A DNA stretch of 64,000 nt from an uncultured Propionibacteriaceae bacterium (GCA_937965785.1 CALCKT010000069.1:106455-170454); one strand, 5' to 3'. Counted from the stretch's first letter, positions 34,378-43,810 are shown. Notes: generated from the sequence alone by a model not told the origin. Program-made: numbers and translations.

Positions 34378-35801
34378 TCGAGTTCAAACGGGTGACGTGC
34401 CGCTACGAGGGATTCACCCGCACTGCCCTGACCGACATCGACCTACAAATCTCGTCCGGGGAGTTCGTGCTGTTCTGTGGTCCCAGCGGATCCGGCAAAA
34501 CCACGGCCATCCGGCTGGTGAACGGCATAATCCCGCATCTGCAACCCGCCGAGGTTGAAGGAGAGATACTACTGGACGGCCAATCGGTTTCTGAGCAGCC
34601 GATGTGGCGTCTCGCCCAACGAGTGGGCAGCGTCTTCCAGAATCCCAAGGCCGGCTTCTTCAACTCTGACGTCGTCAGCGAGATTGTCTTCGGCATGGAG
34701 AACAGTGGGATCCCACTCGATGTGATGACTCGCAGACTCGCTGCTGTCACACAGGACTGTGGAGTTGAGAACCTGTTGGGTCGCAGCATCTTCGAGCTGT
34801 CCGGCGGTGAGGCCCAGCGAATCTCCATCGCGGCTGCCCTGGCGTTGGAGCCCGGGGTACTGGTACTCGACGAGCCGTCGTCCAACCTGGATGAAATGGG
34901 GATAGGCGCTCTGCGTGCCCTGCTTGTCCGTGCCAAATCCCTGGGTCAAACCATTATCATCGCGGAACACAGACTCTGGTATCTGGCCGACCTGGTAGAC
35001 CGGGCATACTGCTTCGCCGACGGCAGGGTCGTCGAGAAATTTGACGGCCCCGGCTTGGCCTCCTTGGCCGATGACAGAAGGCAGGAACTCGGGCTGCGCA
35101 AACTGACTCGCCCCACTCCTCCCAACAGCGATTCCCGATCCGGGGGAAACGAACAGGCGTTGCTCAGCATCGACGACCTGTCCTTCCGGTACGGTCGGCG
35201 CCAAGTTTTCGATAACGTCGCTTTCCATGTGGCGGCGCAGGAAACAGGCGCCATCGTCGGTCCAAATGGATCCGGGAAGACCAGTATGGTGCGCTGCCTC
35301 ACAGGTCTGGCCCGCCCCTCCAGCGGAACAATCAGCTGGCGAGGCGAATCGGTTTCAGGTCGCTGGCTGCGCAAGCACGCCTGCCTGGTCATGCAGAACG
35401 TCAATCACCAGCTGTTCGCCGAAACGGTCCGCGCCGAGGTGTCACTGGGTTCTCCGGCCACGACGGATACCATCCACGCGGTGCTGGCGGATCTTGATCT
35501 CGAGCACTTGGCCAATCGACATCCACGGACCCTTTCGGGTGGACAACGCCAGCGATTGGCCATCGCTTGTGCCTGTCTGTCCTGGCGCCCCATCGCCGTC
35601 CTCGATGAGCCCACGAGCGGACTGGACCACCACCACATGACCCAGGTCGCCAAGCTGCTGGCAGAGCAAGCAAATCAAGAACGATGCGTGGTGGTGGTGA
35701 CCCACGATCCGGAGTTCATCGATGCCTTGGGAGCCCAGCAACTGATCTGGAAACCACAGTCTGATGAAAGACAGGTGGACCAGAAGGCAAAGGAGCTGTG
35801 A
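34374..35801 (+). CDS. ECF transporter ATPase, two fused ABC domains (set 1)
   Basis: A 475-residue tandem ATPase. First cassette: GPSGSGKTT, LSGGEAQRISIAAA, VLVLDEPSSNLDEMG. Second cassette: GPNGSGKTS, LSGGQRQRLAIACA, IAVLDEPTSGLDHH. The gene has the same architecture as the set 2 ATPase but is clearly diverged, and its DNA is less GC-rich. Together with the S and T components it makes a dedicated (group I) ECF importer. It is immediately followed by the biosynthetic genes. Confidence 0.92.
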   Translation: MIEFKRVTCRYEGFTRTALTDIDLQISSGEFVLFCGPSGSGKTTAIRLVNGIIPHLQPAEVEGEILLDGQSVSEQPMWRLAQRVGSVFQNPKAGFFNSDVVSEIVFGMENSGIPLDVMTRRLAAVTQDCGVENLLGRSIFELSGGEAQRISIAAALALEPGVLVLDEPSSNLDEMGIGALRALLVRAKSLGQTIIIAEHRLWYLADLVDRAYCFADGRVVEKFDGPGLASLADDRRQELGLRKLTRPTPPNSDSRSGGNEQALLSIDDLSFRYGRRQVFDNVAFHVAAQETGAIVGPNGSGKTSMVRCLTGLARPSSGTISWRGESVSGRWLRKHACLVMQNVNHQLFAETVRAEVSLGSPATTDTIHAVLADLDLEHLANRHPRTLSGGQRQRLAIACACLSWRPIAVLDEPTSGLDHHHMTQVAKLLAEQANQERCVVVVTHDPEFIDALGAQQLIWKPQSDERQVDQKAKEL

Positions 35802-36898
35802 TGAGGTACCAATCAACAGCATTTCCTGAAACACGGTTCGGGATCATCGGGGCGACCGGTGCAATCGGAGGTCGCACCGCAGAAATCCTCAGGTCGCGTG
35901 GTCATGAAGCGCTACTTGCCGGGCGCAATCCCGACACACTCATGGCGGAATCCGGTTGCTTTCGACGGGTCAACGTGCACGATCATGAAGCCATGGACAA
36001 CTTCGTCGCAGAAACAGACGTGGTGATCAATTGTGCAGGGCCTTCCTGTGAAACCTCGTTTTGCGTACTGAAAACCGCAACCAAGTTCAATCGTCCGCTC
36101 ATAGATGTGGGCGAAAGCCTTCTGACCATGAACCTCAGGCCTCCGATTCCGGTGATTGCTGGGGCAGGGTGCATACCTGGACTTTCCGGCGTGGCGGCAA
36201 TGGCGGCCGCTGCTGCAGCAACGGCCGGTGGGCATCTGATCTCGGTATATTCGGTGCGCGATATTTTCACTCCCAGTGGTGCCAAAGATTTTCTGCGTGG
36301 CATCGACAGAAAGCCCGCGGCAGAAATTATTGCCCTCATGCGAAATCCAAAGAGCTTGGTGAATCGCCTGAACAGCTCAGGGGCGTCGGGGTTTCGAGCA
36401 CTGGATTTTCCCTGTCGGATCGCTCCATATCAGAACGAGGAAACCAAGCGCCTCAGCGGCTTCCGGGGGTTTGATGATGCAGAGTGGTACAGTGCATTGG
36501 CCGGTGGAGTTGATGCCTCGATCCAGTTGATGAAGATAATCAACCACTACCACGTCGAGCCTGATGGCGCCACAGATGATTTGATCGCTTTCAGCCGTGA
36601 CTCCGTTTCACGATACGGTCGCGGTGTTGATCTCCTGATCGACTTCATCTCAAGAGATGGTCGTCATGCGACAGTGAGCCTTCGCGGAACAGGACAGAGC
36701 GGTTTGTCCGCAACCATGGCGGCGGCGATGGCCGAAATAATCGCAACCACACGAGTGGCGCCCGGCATCTGGACACCTGCTCAGGTAACCGACCCCCGCC
36801 AGCTGCTGGCACGAATAAAGGAGCTCGCCCCCGCGACGCAGCTGGTCTGCGGCATGGACGAAGATATTCACCAATTCTCTTGCGAGGAGGTCGCATGA
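35801..36898 (+). CDS. Saccharopine-dehydrogenase-like NAD(P)-binding reductase (set 1)
   Basis: A 365-residue protein with a Rossmann start FGIIGATGAIGGRTAEILRS (residues 12-31) and VVINCAGPSCETS, followed by a mixed alpha/beta domain typical of saccharopine dehydrogenase/trans-acting enoyl reductase relatives. I chose the ATG after AAAGGAG; a GTG one codon earlier overlaps the ATPase stop. A paralogue sits at 61832 in the second set, also next to NRPS genes. Likely reduces a thiazoline or an enzyme-bound carbonyl or imine intermediate; this is an inference from conserved position. Confidence 0.75.
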   Translation: MRYQSTAFPETRFGIIGATGAIGGRTAEILRSRGHEALLAGRNPDTLMAESGCFRRVNVHDHEAMDNFVAETDVVINCAGPSCETSFCVLKTATKFNRPLIDVGESLLTMNLRPPIPVIAGAGCIPGLSGVAAMAAAAAATAGGHLISVYSVRDIFTPSGAKDFLRGIDRKPAAEIIALMRNPKSLVNRLNSSGASGFRALDFPCRIAPYQNEETKRLSGFRGFDDAEWYSALAGGVDASIQLMKIINHYHVEPDGATDDLIAFSRDSVSRYGRGVDLLIDFISRDGRHATVSLRGTGQSGLSATMAAAMAEIIATTRVAPGIWTPAQVTDPRQLLARIKELAPATQLVCGMDEDIHQFSCEEVA

Positions 36899-39800
36899 CC
36901 GTCGACAAATCCCCTCGACGACTAATTTTGGATCTGGCGGAGCGCGGGATATCTCTGCGTGCTTCCGGGGACAAGCTGGCCTTCACAGCTCCTCGGGGAG
37001 TCCTCACGGAGGACCAGCGCAACGCGTTGAGGCAGGCCAAACCGGAAATCTTGGCCGAGCTGACAGCTCGAGAGAATGCAAGTATCGTTTCGGACCCGGC
37101 AAATCGCCATCTTCCTTTTCCCTTGACGGATATTCAGGCCGCTTACCTGGTTGGGAGAAATGAGGCATACGACTGGGGTGGTGTCGCCTGCCAGATATAC
37201 ATGGAGTTGAGCTATGGGGATCTCGACCCGAAAAGGGTGGAAGAGACGTGGCGCAGACTGATCGGTCGACATGAGATGCTGCGCTGCGTCATTGACGCCG
37301 CCGGGTCGCAGCGAATCCTGAATGATGTCGGCAAGCTGTCGATTCCATGCGGGGAGGGCCTCCGGCATCTGGAAGAACAGCGCGCCGTTCTCAGCAATCG
37401 CTTGGGAGATCCCGGGGTCTGGCCGTTGTTTGCCGTTGCGACCACCCGGTTGCCTGATAGAGCCGTGATGCATTTCTCGATGGAGTTCATCATTGCGGAC
37501 TGGACCAGCATCTGGATGCTGCTCAGAGAATTCGAGGCGGAGTACTTCACTCCAGAAATCCCGCTGCCTGAAATCAGGCTGAGCTTCCGTGATTACATCG
37601 ACGCCCATCAACGTATCCGTTCAACTGTAGATCGCGATCTCGACCAGCTGTACTGGAAGGGGAAACTCGATCGCTTGCCGCCGGCTCCACACTTGCCGAT
37701 TCTTGCCTCTGCTCAGAGAAAGAGGCGTGGATGTTTTCGGCGATATAATTCATGTTTGCCGATGAATGAATGGAATGCCTTCCGGCGTCGTTCGCGCAAG
37801 TGGAACCTCACCCCTACTGCTGTAATATTAACTGCTTATGCAAAGGTTCTGGAGCGTTGGAATGATCGTCCGGATCTGACCCTCAACCTGACTGCTCTCA
37901 ATCGTCCGGGTCTGCATCCCGAAATCGGCAACATCATGGGGGATTTCACCCAGAACGTACTGGTCGAAACCGATTTCACCAGATCACGCAGCTTCCGCGA
38001 AGAGGCCCAAGCCACCTTGAAAACCCTCTTCGACAACCTCGATCACCAGTCCTTCACCGGTGTCGAGGTGTTGCGGGACCTGGCGAATCGATTTGGCCGT
38101 GAAGCGGCATTCATGCCCTATGTCTTCACGAGTGCAATTGGATTGCAGAACAATGACCAATCCCTCAGGCTGCGCGGCCGGATAGGCGAAGGAATCAGCC
38201 AGACGCCGCAGGTTTTCATCGACTGCCAGGTCATGGACACCAATGATGAGCTGCTCATCAACTGGGATGTTCGTGAAGGAGTCTTCCAACCCGGAATCAT
38301 CGAGGACTGTTTCACGGCTTTCATGGAGTTTCTTCACGAGCTTGCCGCAGGGGATGAGAGCTGGGAAAGAAAAGGGCGTCTTCCGCTCCCAGCATGGCAG
38401 CTCCGGGTGCGTGAACAGGTGAACGATACCACCTGCCCGCTGCCCCACCATCTTCTGCACGAAACGGTCATCGCCCAGGCGCGCAACTTCCCGGACAGGA
38501 TGGCCATTGCCGATGGACGTGATATCACGACCTATGGAGAGCTGATGACGCAGGCGGCCGGAATAGCCGCGAGCCTCCGTGAACTAGGTATCCTGCCAGG
38601 ACAACGCGTAGGGGTTGGGATGACCAAGAATGCGCTTCAGATGGCCGCTTGCCTGGCCGTCCTGTCGGTTGGGGGCTGCTATGTCCCGATGGACGCGGAT
38701 GGCCCGGACAAACGAAACCGTGGAATAGTTGCCGCCACCCAGATGGCATGTGTGCTGACCACCAGTGCCGACGAAGCGCCATGGATGGCAGAAACTACCG
38801 TGGTGCACGTCGAAGGACTGCGTGGAAACCCGGATGAACTAAGTGTCGAGGGAGACGAGAAGAACATTGCCTACATAATCTTCACCTCGGGCTCCACGGG
38901 GGAGCCAAAAGGCGTGGCGATCAGCCACCGTGCGGCTGTCAACACCATCGAAGACATCAACCAACGTTTCAGCGTCACAAGTGAAGATCGGGTTTTGGGA
39001 CTTTCGCGGCTGAACTTCGATCTGTCCGTCTACGACCTCTTCGGTGTCCTGTCGGCCGGTGGAGCAGTGATCCATCCAGAACCAAGAAATCTGACCAATC
39101 CGATTCACTGGGCCGAGCTGATCCAAGAGTGGGATGTCACCCTGTGGAACAGTGTCCCGGCATTGATGCAACTGCTGGTGGATTCTCTGGAGGAAAGCAA
39201 CAACAAATCTCTCAATTCACTCCGGGCCGTACTGCTGTCGGGAGACTGGATTCCCCTCGCTTTGCCTGAACGCATTCAGCAGGTGATGCCCGAAGCGAAC
39301 ATCGTGAGTCTGGGGGGAGCAACCGAGGCGTCGATCTGGTCCATTCATTATCCTTGGGAAGGGAACGAACCCCACTGGGTGAGCATCCCCTATGGAAAGC
39401 CTTTGCTGAACCAAGGGTTCCATGTGCTGGACGATCGCCTATACGATTGCCCTGTCGGCGTTCCGGGGCAGCTGGCCATCACCGGGATCGGGCTGGCTGA
39501 TGAGTACATAGGAGATCCGGCTCTCACGGCCAAGCAGTTCCCTGTTCTTCCGCAAAACGAAGAACGAGCATATCTAACAGGAGACCTGGGGCGCTACTTG
39601 CCCGACGGGAACATCGAATTCCTCGGCAGACGTGATTCGCAGGTAAAGATCAGGGGCTACCGGATCGAACTCGGTGAGATCGAAGCCGCATTCACCGCTG
39701 ATCCAGAGGTGGTGGCCGCGGCGGCTTTTGTGGTTGAGCGCGCTGGAGAGAAGCAGATACAAGCAGTCCTCCAGACCTCGGTTCCTCCCGGCGACATTCT

Positions 39801-40245
39801 TGCCTTTGAGAGTTCTTGGATCGCGAGGCTCAGGGACACGCTACCCAGCTACATGATTCCTCGTCGGGTCGGATGGTGCCCAAGATTTCCGCTCACCAGT
39901 AACGGGAAGGTTGACCGAACCGCTCTGCCCGAAATGATCAGTCACTCTCCTGAGGATCTTTCCGGGGATCCCGAGAAGCCGCTCACCTCCACGCAGATGC
40001 TCGTCTCAGATACCTGCCGTGAGCTCTTGGAAATTGACAAGTTGGGTCTCGATGAGAGTCTCTATGACGTGGGGGCCGATTCGATGACCATGAACCGGAT
40101 CGCAATCAGGCTGAGTGAGTCGCCCGGTTGTGCGAGTACTTTTGAAGACATACTAGTTGCGCTGTTGAATGATGCGACGGTGGCGGCCGTATCCAGGGTG
40201 ATCGAAACCAAGAACGATGATTCGGAGGTCAGCCATGCCGACTGA
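36895..40245 (+). CDS. NRPS: TubC docking - Cy - A(Cys) - PCP
   Basis: A 1116-residue one-module synthetase. Residues 1-60 resemble the TubC_N docking domain (LILDLAERGISLRASGDKLA). Residues 72-490 are a heterocyclisation domain (FPLTDIQAAYLVGR; active region MEFIIADWTS, where the first Asp of DxxxxD is Glu). Residues 510-1010 are an adenylation domain (IIFTSGSTGEPKG; YLTGDLGRYLPDGNIEFLG; LTSNGKVDRTAL). Pocket residues read in order D-L-Y-N-L-S-L-I, the classic cysteine code. The PCP carries Ser1063 in GADSMTM. No thioesterase or epimerase. GAGGAGG precedes the ATG, which overlaps the reductase stop. It should make a (methyl-less) thiazoline from Cys. Confidence 0.93.
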   Translation: MTVDKSPRRLILDLAERGISLRASGDKLAFTAPRGVLTEDQRNALRQAKPEILAELTARENASIVSDPANRHLPFPLTDIQAAYLVGRNEAYDWGGVACQIYMELSYGDLDPKRVEETWRRLIGRHEMLRCVIDAAGSQRILNDVGKLSIPCGEGLRHLEEQRAVLSNRLGDPGVWPLFAVATTRLPDRAVMHFSMEFIIADWTSIWMLLREFEAEYFTPEIPLPEIRLSFRDYIDAHQRIRSTVDRDLDQLYWKGKLDRLPPAPHLPILASAQRKRRGCFRRYNSCLPMNEWNAFRRRSRKWNLTPTAVILTAYAKVLERWNDRPDLTLNLTALNRPGLHPEIGNIMGDFTQNVLVETDFTRSRSFREEAQATLKTLFDNLDHQSFTGVEVLRDLANRFGREAAFMPYVFTSAIGLQNNDQSLRLRGRIGEGISQTPQVFIDCQVMDTNDELLINWDVREGVFQPGIIEDCFTAFMEFLHELAAGDESWERKGRLPLPAWQLRVREQVNDTTCPLPHHLLHETVIAQARNFPDRMAIADGRDITTYGELMTQAAGIAASLRELGILPGQRVGVGMTKNALQMAACLAVLSVGGCYVPMDADGPDKRNRGIVAATQMACVLTTSADEAPWMAETTVVHVEGLRGNPDELSVEGDEKNIAYIIFTSGSTGEPKGVAISHRAAVNTIEDINQRFSVTSEDRVLGLSRLNFDLSVYDLFGVLSAGGAVIHPEPRNLTNPIHWAELIQEWDVTLWNSVPALMQLLVDSLEESNNKSLNSLRAVLLSGDWIPLALPERIQQVMPEANIVSLGGATEASIWSIHYPWEGNEPHWVSIPYGKPLLNQGFHVLDDRLYDCPVGVPGQLAITGIGLADEYIGDPALTAKQFPVLPQNEERAYLTGDLGRYLPDGNIEFLGRRDSQVKIRGYRIELGEIEAAFTADPEVVAAAAFVVERAGEKQIQAVLQTSVPPGDILAFESSWIARLRDTLPSYMIPRRVGWCPRFPLTSNGKVDRTALPEMISHSPEDLSGDPEKPLTSTQMLVSDTCRELLEIDKLGLDESLYDVGADSMTMNRIAIRLSESPGCASTFEDILVALLNDATVAAVSRVIETKNDDSEVSHAD

Positions 40246-41002
40246 GTGGGTGAACCATGCTCGCGTCACTGACGGGGCGCAGGTGAATCTTCTGTGTTTC
40301 ACCTACGCCGGGGGAAGCCCAAGTCTGTTTGCTCCCTGGAAGAAGTACATCCCCGACAGTATCAATGTGTATCCGATCCTGTATCCGATGCGAGAGAAGC
40401 GCCGCCAGGAAATGCTACCCGAGGACGCCTCGGTCTTGGCGGCTCGCATTTTGAGCGAGGCCCCAGAAATCTTCGATCGTCCAGTAGTTTTCTTCGGTCA
40501 CTGCACCGGCTCGATGATTGCCTATCAGACGGCACTGGGCATGCGCGGTCGTTTCAATGATCCCTTGCTCTTCATCGCATCCAGTGCCGAGTCTCCGCGC
40601 CGTACGCGAATAGCTGAAGCCATCGTCAACGGTGAGGGAGTCGCCCTGTCCGACGACGAGATCCTGAGTCGTTTGGTCGAGTGGGGAGTTATTGGCGCCG
40701 ACTTTGCCGCCAATTCTAAATTCGTCGAGTACTACCTGCCAATCTACAAGGCTGATTTGACGATGCTCGCCCGATCGAAATCGGAGGAACCCGTCCCGCT
40801 TGCGTGCCCGGTCTCGGTCCTGCGAGGAGCGGATGATGCGACTGTGACCATTGAAGGGTTGAGCGACTGGCGTGAGTACACCAGTGTCGCCATTGCTCAG
40901 CACGAGTTCCCCGGTGGTCATTTCTACTACACGGATGATGTCCGACCCTTGGCAAGCTATATCACGCGATCGATAATTGATGCGGTGGGAAAGAAAGGAT
41001 GA
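40235..41002 (+). CDS. Type II thioesterase with cysteine nucleophile motif (set 1)
   Basis: A 255-residue alpha/beta hydrolase of the GrsT/YbtT kind: LLCFTYAGGSPSLFAPWKKY near the start, C-terminal PGGHFYY with the catalytic histidine, and ADD for the acid. The nucleophile elbow reads FFGHCTGSMIAYQTA, so the usual GHSxG serine is cysteine. Type II thioesterases clear misloaded carrier arms. The Ser to Cys change may alter hydrolysis towards slower release or transacylation. GGAGG precedes the ATG; the gene overlaps the NRPS end by 11 bp. Confidence 0.88.
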   Translation: MPTEWVNHARVTDGAQVNLLCFTYAGGSPSLFAPWKKYIPDSINVYPILYPMREKRRQEMLPEDASVLAARILSEAPEIFDRPVVFFGHCTGSMIAYQTALGMRGRFNDPLLFIASSAESPRRTRIAEAIVNGEGVALSDDEILSRLVEWGVIGADFAANSKFVEYYLPIYKADLTMLARSKSEEPVPLACPVSVLRGADDATVTIEGLSDWREYTSVAIAQHEFPGGHFYYTDDVRPLASYITRSIIDAVGKKG

Positions 41003-41004
41003 TG

Positions 41005-42543
41005 ATGCTTCAGGAGATGGCGGAGAAATATGGTTATCTGGAGTCTCCTCGTGGAGGATTCTCCTTCCCTCTCACTCCTCAGCAGAACTACTATATCGAC
41101 AGAAGTTTGGCGGGAAACGGGATTCCTCAGATTACTTCTGGTACCCACATCAGAGGGCCGCTCGATGTAAATCGATTGGAACGCGCAATCGCTCGATTGA
41201 TCAATCAATCGGACTGTCTTCGTATTCGGTTCAAGCGCGTTGATGGCGAGATTGTTCAACAGGTGGTGAGTTGCGTTGACTTCCAGCTGGAGGTCAGGGC
41301 TGCTTCCGGAAGCACCGGCGAGGAGCGCCTGATCGATGCGCAGCGACAGGCGATCATCGGCTTCAAACGTGAGATCGATCCCTTCAGCGAGGACCAGTTC
41401 GCTTTTTGTCTCTATCAGATCGATCGCAACGAGTTCTTGTTCACGTTCAGCATGGGACATGCCCTTTTGGATGGCATCTCCATGTTCCTTCTCCTGGATC
41501 GACTCTTCCGGTACTACAATGCCGACGACAGCGGCCCCTATATCGAAGAGCCAAGCTTCGTGAGATATGCGCAATGGCTGGCCGACTTTCGAAATTCCCC
41601 TGCGGGAAACCAGCAGATGGATTTTTGGGATCGCCGTCATGCGGAGATCCGCGACCTTCCTTTTGCGGCTCCGGGTCCAATCGCTGACGAACAGAGCGTC
41701 GGGCCGTGCGAAATCACCTTCCAGCGGGAAGTGCTGGAGACCTTCGCCCGGAAGGCGCGAACCTCGACGGCGAACCTGCTCGTAACGGCACTTCATCTTG
41801 CCATGGACAAGGTATTCGGGGTGACTGATTCCAGCTTCACCCTGGCGAGCGCGAACCGCAGCCACTCCGAGTTCTCCCAAGTGGCCGGACTTCTCGTTCG
41901 AGGAGTTCCCCATCAACTCAAAGTTTCCGAGGGGCAGACTTGCGGTGAACTGCTTTCTTTGTGCATGCGTCACACTTCCGAGCTCGTGGCCAATCAGGAT
42001 CTGTGCTCAATGAATTTGACCAAGTCTGCGTTCACCTCGCACAACTTCACCCAGCAGATGACCCTGATCCCCGGGCTCGAAATGGCCCCTTGGATCCCGG
42101 AATTTCATCAGGAATACGGCCTGCTGCTCTTTGAACACTGGAACCTTCTTGACGAGGTGCGTGTCACCTTTCGCGGTGACCTGAAAATATTCAACACCGG
42201 ACAGGTCAGGCAAATTGCTGAGGAGACGAGGGCGGCAATCCATTTCCTGATGGAGCACCTCGAAGAGCCGGTTTCGGGATATCTGGTGGTGAAATCCGAG
42301 GAGATGCGGCTGAACATTCCGGAGAAAGTACTTTCCGTCTGGCTTCAGGAATTGCAGCTGGAGCGGATCGAGAGCGGGGATTCCTTCTTTGACCTCGGGG
42401 GTAATTCGTTGATTGCCAGTAGGGTGGCGGATCAGCTCTCCCGTGATCTGGGAATTGAGGTGGCCATTGCGGACCTCTTTGAGTTTGACACCCTGGGGGT
42501 GTTCACCAAGATGATCATTGACAAGGTGCCAACCGATTCCTGA
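41005..42543 (+). CDS. NRPS: free-standing condensation domain - PCP
   Basis: A 512-residue two-domain protein. Residues 1-420 form a condensation domain (FPLTPQQNYYIDR at the front; active motif MGHALLDGIS, where the first His of HHxxxDG is Gly but the catalytic second His is kept). Residues 430-510 form a PCP with the attachment serine in FFDLGGNSLIASRV. There is no adenylation domain, so the PCP must be loaded in trans. GAAAGGA precedes three consecutive ATGs, the last of which has the best spacing. It probably joins the Cys-derived unit to another acyl or amine partner. Last intact gene of set 1. Confidence 0.88.
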   Translation: MLQEMAEKYGYLESPRGGFSFPLTPQQNYYIDRSLAGNGIPQITSGTHIRGPLDVNRLERAIARLINQSDCLRIRFKRVDGEIVQQVVSCVDFQLEVRAASGSTGEERLIDAQRQAIIGFKREIDPFSEDQFAFCLYQIDRNEFLFTFSMGHALLDGISMFLLLDRLFRYYNADDSGPYIEEPSFVRYAQWLADFRNSPAGNQQMDFWDRRHAEIRDLPFAAPGPIADEQSVGPCEITFQREVLETFARKARTSTANLLVTALHLAMDKVFGVTDSSFTLASANRSHSEFSQVAGLLVRGVPHQLKVSEGQTCGELLSLCMRHTSELVANQDLCSMNLTKSAFTSHNFTQQMTLIPGLEMAPWIPEFHQEYGLLLFEHWNLLDEVRVTFRGDLKIFNTGQVRQIAEETRAAIHFLMEHLEEPVSGYLVVKSEEMRLNIPEKVLSVWLQELQLERIESGDSFFDLGGNSLIASRVADQLSRDLGIEVAIADLFEFDTLGVFTKMIIDKVPTDS

Positions 42544-42852
42544 TGGCTATTTTCTCCCATACCCCTCGGTGGTGTCATGAAACCGTAGCGACGGTGCTGG
42601 CGGGGACCCGGGTCAACCCCGTTTTCGTCTCCGGCAGCCCGTCGTCGTCTACCTCGATGATTTCCTCGGGGCGCGGGTCCGCTATGACACGACAAAGGCC
42701 CAAGCACACCTGCGGCGCCTCGGGATGGCCTTCCCCAACGTCCGCGACGGCCTGGTGGTGCGTTACCTGAACCACGGCATCAAGGCCGGCTTCCTGCTCG
42801 CGCCTACGCTATCGGCCAGAAGCGCTGACAACTTCGAGAGGGCGTAGCCGGT
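42544..42852. pseudogene. Unidentified decayed coding remnant
   Basis: The gap after the C-PCP gene contains a protein-like frame without a start (VVVYLDDFLGARVRYDTTKA, then HLRRLGMAFPNVRDGLVVRY and NHGIKAGFLLAPTLSARSAD) ending at a TAG near 42847. It shows no family I can recognise. A frame change near 42650 would join it to residues encoded upstream. It may mark the end of a rearranged segment. Confidence 0.3.
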
Positions 42853-43758
42853 ATGAGCATCGCAACGTTGCTGAATGAACACTCGATCGAGCTTCCCGGC
42901 TACTCGGAGGTCTCGATCGAATCGGGGAGGGCCCCCATCACGCTGTCCATCTGGGAGGCCGAGCAGGACGCGGCGCCGGCGGTAGTGTTCGTCCCGGGCA
43001 CCATGACCCACCCCCTGTTCTACAGCCCCTTCCTGGATGCGGTCAGCCGGCACGGCTACCACGTGGTCGGCGTTCATCCGCTGTCCCACGGGCGCAGCCC
43101 CCGGGTCATCCGCCGGTTCACCCTCGGCGACATGATCGGAAACGTCCGGGACGCGGTGGGTTATGCCTGCGCCCGTTTTCCCGGTGCGGTCGGCCTGATG
43201 GGGTCGAGCCAGGGTGGTGTCCTCACCCTGCTGGCCGCCGGCGGCGAGCACCGAATCCGGGCCGCTTTCCCGCACAACGTCCTGTTCACACCTCTGCGTG
43301 AATCCCTGTCGGTCACACGCTTCCCCAATGCGCTCGGCGTGGCTTACCCGGTGATCCGGCGGATCATCGCCGCGGCCGGCCGGGTGCTGCCCGGGTTGCA
43401 GGTTCCGATGAGTTTCTACCTCGACGTCGACAAGATCTTCTCCGAGCAGGAATGGCGTAACGAGTTCTACCGGGATCCCCTGGGGCTCACCTCCTACCCG
43501 GTGAGTTTCCTGTCAAGCCTGTTCGCGACCGACATGTCGGTCCTCGTCGATGGCAGCATCACCTGCCCGGTGGTGGCTTTCGTGTCGACGGGTGATCCCC
43601 TGTTCACCCTCGACTACAGCCGTTTGGTCTACGAGCGGCTGGTGGCGCCCGGGAAGCGGCTGGTCGAGTTGCCCGCCGACCACCACCTGATCCTCAACGA
43701 GCGGATTGAGAACGTCACCCCGACGGTGCTGGCCGCCCTGGACGACCACCTCAGGTAG
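42853..43758 (+). CDS. Alpha/beta hydrolase
   Basis: A 301-residue hydrolase: VVFVPGTMTHPLFYSPFLDA supplies the oxyanion-hole region, VGVHPLSHGRSP the next strand, GLMGSSQGGVLTLLAAG the nucleophile elbow (Gly-Ser-Ser-Gln-Gly, about residues 116-120), and ADHHLILNE the C-terminal histidine. A possible lipase/esterase or peptide-release enzyme. No membrane segment or signal. Its DNA is again GC-rich like the second metallophore set. Its role is not clear from context. Confidence 0.78.
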   Translation: MSIATLLNEHSIELPGYSEVSIESGRAPITLSIWEAEQDAAPAVVFVPGTMTHPLFYSPFLDAVSRHGYHVVGVHPLSHGRSPRVIRRFTLGDMIGNVRDAVGYACARFPGAVGLMGSSQGGVLTLLAAGGEHRIRAAFPHNVLFTPLRESLSVTRFPNALGVAYPVIRRIIAAAGRVLPGLQVPMSFYLDVDKIFSEQEWRNEFYRDPLGLTSYPVSFLSSLFATDMSVLVDGSITCPVVAFVSTGDPLFTLDYSRLVYERLVAPGKRLVELPADHHLILNERIENVTPTVLAALDDHLR

Positions 43759-43810
43759 CCCGGATGCTTCCCGCATTCGGGCGCAGGGAATCCCGGCGGG
43801 TTTCCGCTGG

